Assembly (NCBI GenBank): GCA_951640165.1
Contig: OX621265.1
Span: 15,947,001-16,011,000 of the forward strand
Source: Pseudoips prasinana
Lineage: Eukaryota > Arthropoda > Insecta > Lepidoptera > Nolidae
Length of the DNA: 64,000 nucleotides
Direction: 5' to 3'
The notes under the pieces are model-generated. The model was not told the origin of the DNA, ran no database searches, and saw only the letters and a program-made list of their open reading frames with translations. The translations under genes were made by a program, and so were the position numbers. Shown piece by piece: positions 59,529 to 64,000 of the stretch. Position 1 is the stretch's first letter. The number at the start of each line of letters is the position of its first letter.

Positions 59529-59876
59529 TTTTAATAATTATATTACTCTATATTATTACTCATCATCATATCCTATTCCTGACCAAGATATATCCAAAAC
59601 CACAAAAATCATTTAAATAGCTCCACCCGTTCTTGAGTTATAAGTGGTGTAACTAACACGACTTTCTTTTATATATATAGATTATGTATGTATCTAGTAT
59701 GTATTATTATGTTTATGTAAATAAGTATGTATTATATCTAATGACATGGTAGTATTACTATTCAGTTAATGCCATTATTAGTTTGTAAGTATTTAGATTC
59801 CTATTTAAATTATTTGATCTTGCACTACCCTTATCGTGTTGTCTTTCTATATTTCTGCTTGCATAGCTTTGCTTAT

Positions 59877-59995
59877 ATAGGACTAGGTTGTCTGCGAGAC
59901 AACCTAGTCCTATTGTACAATTTGCTTTTAATGTTTCCTATATTTTTTATCTGTAATTGGTGTGCGATAAAGAGTATTTTACTTATCTTATCTTA
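59877..59995 (+). mobile_element. LINE 3' end with local palindrome
   Basis: 59877-59913 is a 17-bp-arm perfect hairpin (ATAGGACTAGGTTGTCT, loop GCG). Downstream ATTGTACAATTTGC, GGTGTGCGATAAAGAG and a CTTAT tail match the LINE end at 16440-16606. Confidence 0.5.
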
Positions 59996-59996
59996 T

Positions 59997-60088
59997 AGTG
60001 ATCAAGTGTGTGCGCAAACACATGAGTATTTTCTATTCCATCACTCTCATGATCCGATGGGACGCCTAGCGACACGGCCGGAAAGAGG
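59997..60088 (-). mobile_element. SINE1 3' fragment
   Basis: CAAGTGTGTGCGCAAACAC, CTCTCATGATCCGATGGG and GACACGGCCGGAAAGAGG match the SINE1 middle. It is cut sharply by the next repeat's T-run. Confidence 0.7.
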
Positions 60089-60400
60089 TTTTTTTATAAT
60101 TTTTATTGCTTTTTGAGGCAGACGAACTAGCGGCCCACCTGATAGTAAGTGGTAACCGCTGCTAATGGACATTCGCAGTGCCAGGGGGCTCAGCAAACCG
60201 CTGCGTATCGTGAGATTAATACGCTTTTTTAACCTCGTTTAAAGAAGGACATATCGTATAGCTGAGGAAACACCGCAGCAGGTAATTCATTCCAGAGCCT
60301 GCATACGTAGGATGTATGAACGCTGAAAGCGAACCGTGCTCGACGAGATCGCTTCCAGGTGGAACAGATAAAGTCGCAGTAAGGTTCATGTACATTTTAC
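60089..60400. repeat. Unclassified repeat-like sequence
   Basis: A T-run then ACTAGCGGCCCACCTGATAG, GTGCCAGGGGGCTC and CGACGAGATCGCTTCCAGG. The T-run start at the SINE1 break suggests an A-tailed minus-strand retroposon. No second copy in the window. Confidence 0.4.
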
Positions 60401-60701
60401 AGTCAACCTAGGACGCTTTCAGCCTCATCAGAGTTAAACTCAAACCTTCAAGCAAAAAAACTATTAACAAATTAATCTAAAATTATACGGAAACAGTGCG
60501 CTTCTATTCTCGGTAGAATACGAGCTAGCCCCCACAGCATCCTGAGTGTATTGTGTGGTAGATGGGACAGCCCCATGCTGGCTCACTGGATACGGCTACA
60601 CACGTAGGTGTCAGCTGTTTCAACTTTTGTATAAGACTCTCTTTTACTAACACTAGGTTAAGACTTTTACTAAAAATATATAGAAATTTGATCTGAAATA
60701 A
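60401..60701. other. No recognisable feature
   Basis: No gene or known repeat can be supported here. Confidence 0.4.
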
Positions 60702-61003
60702 TCTATATACATATAATAAAATCGTAGGAAAGTCAAAACTGTAAATTGAATATTTTTTAAAAAGGATACTTGGGGCGCGATCTACCATGGATACCGAAGC
60801 CAAAAATATAGTTTTTAGATTTTTTGTCTGTTTGTCTGTATGTATGTCCGGGCTAAACTCAAAAAGTACTGCATGGATTTACTTCAAATTTTGTATGAAT
60901 ATTACTAAGAGGTCGTGCTACATATTATCACGCTATCACCTACGGGGGAGGAGCTGTGATAATTTATAAATTTAACGCGGGTATAACCGCGGGGCACATC
61001 TAG
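60702..61003 (+). mobile_element. Helitron-like element, plus strand
   Basis: 5' TCTATATACATATAATAAAA, 3' GCGGGTATAACCGCGGGGC then ACATCTAG. It is 302 bp with both ends, so a good reference copy. Confidence 0.82.
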
Positions 61004-61197
61004 TGATTAATAATAATTATAATAATCTATAATTATTTAATTTGCAATTCGATATTTTTTGCACGTGGAATATATTTTTATTATTGCCCATAAACAAGTC
61101 ATGATGACCATACGCAAATCTTAATTGTAGGTACTTATTAATTATTAATAGAATACCGATCATTGAAGTCAACGGGTTTTTATTTAATGGCAAGCAC

Positions 61198-61305
61198 ATA
61201 GGCTCGTAACCAGATACTCTCATCGGTCTGTAAATGATCGACGAGGTTAAGCAACTGGGTTTGCGGTCAGCCCATAGATGGGTGACCGCTAAAGTGATAT
61301 AATTT
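61198..61305 (+). mobile_element. 5S rRNA-like SINE, head only
   Basis: GTTAAGCAAC (61246-61255) and GATGGGTGACCGCT (61277-61290) with the family 5' end CAGATACTCTCATCGGTC. The copy is cut after AAAGTGATATAATTTC. Confidence 0.72.
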
Positions 61306-61424
61306 CGACGCGAAAATGGGAAACCTACAATTGCCCCTGGGAGGGATAGTACCCTCCCCGTCAGAATATATGGAACTCTTCCCATACAGTAGAAATGAGT
61401 AAAAATAATAATTTGGCCGAATTT

Positions 61425-61888
61425 TGGCCACGGCGGCCAGTCTCAACAGAGATTAGCCATCTGCACGGGACATATTATAGTGCTCAAGTGTGTGCGCAAA
61501 CACAGGAGCACTTTCTATTCCATCACTCTCATGATGGGACGCCTAGGCGACACGACCGGAAAGAAGTCAGGTACAGGACCGACGGCTTTACGTGCTCTCC
61601 GAGGCACGGGGGTGTAGCACCGCCAACTTCCAGACTTCAGGCTGATACTGGAAAATTTCTTTTTACGGAAAAATCACTTTTAGGCCAGACCCGGAGTTTA
61701 AACCCAAGCCCTCATTTTCAGTGCTAGACGAACGAGGCAGTCTCGTCTCATCGGATCATGAGAGTGATGGAATAGAAAGTGCCCCTGTGTTTACGCACAC
61801 AATTGTGCACCATAATATGTCCTGCGCAATTGGCTAATCTCCATTTATAATGGCCACCGTGAGCAAAATTCGGCCGGGAAGACATCAT
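61425..61888. mobile_element. Two opposed SINE1 copies
   Basis: 61425-61738 is SINE1 on the minus strand (damaged B box, GAGTTTAAACCCAAGCC). 61741-61888 is the SINE1 3' half on the plus strand (CATCGGATCATGAGAGTG to CCGGGAAGACATCATC). Together they form a large inverted repeat. Confidence 0.75.
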
Positions 61889-61892
61889 CATC

Positions 61893-62045
61893 ATTTCTGA
61901 GCGTTTCCGTGCTTCAGAGGGCACGTTACACTGTCGGTCCCGGCTGTAGCCATTAGGCAACAGTCGTTAAGCCATGTCAGCGGCCTAATGGGCGCTTTGA
62001 ACAACTCTGACACCAGGGTAACCACTGACCATACGATAAGTAAGT
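61893..62045 (+). mobile_element. 5S rRNA-like SINE, 3' half
   Basis: TTTCTGAGCGTTTCCGTGC, GGGCACGTTACACTGTCGG, GCCATTAGGCAACAGTCG, GAACAACTCTGACACC and a TAAG tail, without the 5S-like head. Confidence 0.72.
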
Positions 62046-62084
62046 AAGTGACACTATAGCCTCTGTCACATAAAAAAAAATTGG

Positions 62085-62300
62085 CTTTCTATAGGACAGC
62101 CAGAAGGGGAAGACCTCATAGAACGTTCTCTGACCAAATCGGAGACGTTCTCAAGAAAGGCCAGGTCAGAAGTACCCTAAACCTGCGAGCATGTTTGAAG
62201 AATATAATGACAGTAAACGAGGCAAATGAGGTGTGCAAAGATCGTGACAAATGGAAATCCGCTGTCTCTGCCTACCTGTCTGGGAAACAGGCGTGAGTCT
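62085..62300 (+). pseudogene. LINE-B ORF2 C-terminal fragment
   Basis: The frame encodes [34 protein letters not shown] and DRDKWKSAVSAYLSGKQA, then TGA and a short TATG tail. It is the best plus-strand copy. A reverse transcriptase is absent. Confidence 0.75.
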
Positions 62301-62487
62301 ATGTATGTAAGCTTTCAACATCAGTTAAGTAGATCCAGGGATTATCCCGTACAACCTCACAAACTTAACATCTTTAGTATCAGAATATATCATAGAATTA
62401 AAATTTTTAATTTATGGTTAATTTAAAAAAAAAATGTGGTTATGATACGTAAGTTTCTATTGACATCTTAAATTACTTCATCATCAT

Positions 62488-62800
62488 CATCATAATATCA
62501 GCCAAAAAATGTCCAGTGCTGCACAAAGCGTCTCTCAAGAATCTCCACAATGACCAGTTTTGTGCTGCCCGAATCCAACGGCTTCCCGCGACCTCTACAA
62601 GATCTTCGGTCCACCATGTAGGAGACTTGCCACGAACCGGAAGACGCAGCGTGGGCAGGCCCCCGAACAAGATGGACTGATGATCTTGTGAGGGCCGCTG
62701 GAAATCGCTGGAATTTGGATAGCGCAAGACCGGCAATTGTCGAGATCTTTGGGGGAGGCCTTTGTCCAGCGGTGAACGTCTTTCGGCTGATATGAAGAAA
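62488..62800. mobile_element. Inverted pair of RTE 3' ends
   Basis: 62488-62635 is the RTE end on the minus strand (GTCCAGTGCTGCACAAAG to GACTTGCCACGAACC). 62636-62800 is the same region on the plus strand (GGAAGACGCAGCGTGG to TTTCGGCTGATATG). They meet at the CACGAACCGG word and form a stem of about 145 bp with mismatches. Confidence 0.78.
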
Positions 62801-62844
62801 TTGAAATGAATAAAATAAATAAATAAAATAAAAAAGGTTTTTAT

Positions 62845-63030
62845 TCACGTAGACTTTTAAAAAACGCTTGTAAATAGTCAGAACATGTTTATAGTAATAC
62901 AGTTATTATTTCTAGGTACTTATTACAGATATTTAGGTACGCGGAATGTTAAAACATGTAAATACAATTTATTTTATAATGGTAGTGACATTTAGCTAGC
63001 TTGTATTAAGTTATTGTCGAGGAGATTATG
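62845..63030. repeat. Repeat Y
   Basis: CGCTTGTAAATAGTCAGAAC, ATATTTAGGTACGCGG and TAGCTAGCTTGTATTAAG match 32240-32460. Confidence 0.5.
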
Positions 63031-63107
63031 TTTAGTTGAAGTTTTTAATATTATGTTTTGAAATTTGAATGATAATCTGTAATCATCTTCAGATAAAATA
63101 GCTTTTT

Positions 63108-63385
63108 TTTTTGACCTGACGCTACAGTTAGCCTAGGAGGCTTTCACTGCTTCACCGGACTATAGAGGCGCGCAGAGGGCTCAAGCCGTCTAGCAATTAA
63201 GTAACCCGCGCTGGAGAGCACCCCCTGTGGGGTTCGAACCTCGACTCTGGGCGATTACTGGCGGAGAGAGGGCAGAGATCCTCATTTTAGGGAGTTTTGT
63301 GCAACTTTCGCTCTACCTTAATGACATGACGCGGCCCCCGTCCTCGTTGAGGGGGCTTTTTATCGATACGATATGCAAACTAAAG
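63108..63385 (+). repeat. Repeat X
   Basis: A T-run and GACCTGACGCTACAGTTAGC, GGGGTTCGAACCTCGACTC and CATGACGCGGCCCCC match 31772-32040. This copy keeps CGTCCTCGTTGAGGGGGC, which is missing there. Confidence 0.62.
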
Positions 63386-63767
63386 ATAAAACAGCGCACT
63401 ATTTTATATGTATGACCTCTTTGTTGATATACCAATGTTTCACAAACAACATTTCTGATTCTGATTCTGTATATAAGTAGATGAACGTAAGAATTGTGTA
63501 GCCTGATCCCGTACTATTAAGTATCACAGTAGTATCACAATATTTAAATAACAACCGTATTTTTCCTTTAGACTTCGGACATTAACTTGTTGTTCCGCTA
63601 AAAATATATTTGAAGCATAAAAACAACATTAATTCATAACTAGTTATTTATAGACACCATAAAAAATCATAAAGCAGGTACGTGATCCGTATTATGTAGG
63701 TATTAATCGAATTTACGGTTTTAGGCGTTAATTTATAAAAACGGTAATGGCTATACCAGCTTTTTAC
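63386..63767. other. No gene; short repeat match
   Basis: 63565-63635 (GACTTCGGACATTAACTTG, CCGCTAAAAATATATTTGAAG) resembles 58797-58855. No coding is supported. Confidence 0.4.
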
Positions 63768-64000
63768 GGTTCCGTAGCTAAATGGCAAAAAACGGAACCC
63801 TTATAGATTCGATTCATGTCTGTCTGTCTGTTTGTCCGTCAGGATGTCACAGTCACTTTTTTCCGAAACTATAAGAGTTGTACTGTTGAAACTTGGTAAG
63901 TAGATGTATTCTGTGAACCGCATTAAGATTCTGAACAATAATTTTGGTGGTTCCCCATTCATACAATTGAAACTCATTTTTTTATTCATCGTACCCATAC
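63768..64000 (-). repeat. GGTTCCGTA-type repeat, runs off the window
   Basis: GGTTCCGTAGCTAAATGGC, AACGGAACCCTTATAG and CCGAAACTATAAGAGTTG are the reverse of 15400-15548. The element is cut by the window end. Confidence 0.75.

Noticed and set aside
1..64000. CRISPR arrays, operons, bacterial promoters or origins
   Set aside because: No regularly spaced short repeats with unique spacers and no gene clusters. Composition and elements are those of an insect nuclear genome.

Overview
The window is a repeat-dense, AT-rich piece of insect nuclear genome, most likely from a moth or butterfly. The evidence is three kinds: tRNA-headed SINEs sharing a lepidopteran-type 3' tail, many Helitron-like elements with the GTGCCCCGCGGTTTTACCC end, and an exon with canonical GT-AG splice sites. 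There is no bacterial-style gene organisation, no CRISPR array, no rRNA operon and no convincing functional tRNA gene.

Only one piece of host gene is supported: a coding exon of a fatty acyl-CoA reductase at 1127-1313 on the minus strand. It carries the N-terminal Rossmann glycine motif. The rest of the gene must lie beyond the left edge of the window. Directly upstream of this exon is a 3,511-bp segment present twice in tandem (1438-4948 and 4949-8459) with no difference found wherever the two copies were compared.

The remaining 55 kb is layered transposable elements. Potentially coding elements are: a Tc1-type transposon with an intact DD34E transposase (8525-10116); a 5'-truncated CR1/Jockey-type LINE with a long open ORF2 (18038-21295); a mariner with an intact DD34D transposase (24862-26143); and a complete RTE retrotransposon with an intact 991-residue APE-RT protein and a 12-bp target duplication (49348-52526). 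Broken elements are a second LINE of the CR1/Jockey type with one in-frame stop (33973-35702), a truncated mariner (38108-38637) and several LINE C-terminal fragments.

Non-autonomous elements fill the gaps. There are three main tRNA-derived SINE families, called SINE1, SINE2 and SINE3 here. There is also a short-element family whose head looks like the internal promoter half of 5S rRNA (16660, 26205, 56505, 61198, 61893). Others are MITEs with TA, TTA, TTAA and 8-bp target duplications, Helitrons, RTE derivatives with the middle deleted, fold-back elements, a 122-bp tandem array inside a LINE 3' region, and several near-perfect short-spacer palindromes. Nesting gives internal empty-site comparisons that fix several element ends without external data.

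The family names SINE1-3, LINE-A, LINE-B and repeat X/Y are labels for this window only. Superfamily assignments rest on motifs, target-site length and terminal repeats read by eye.
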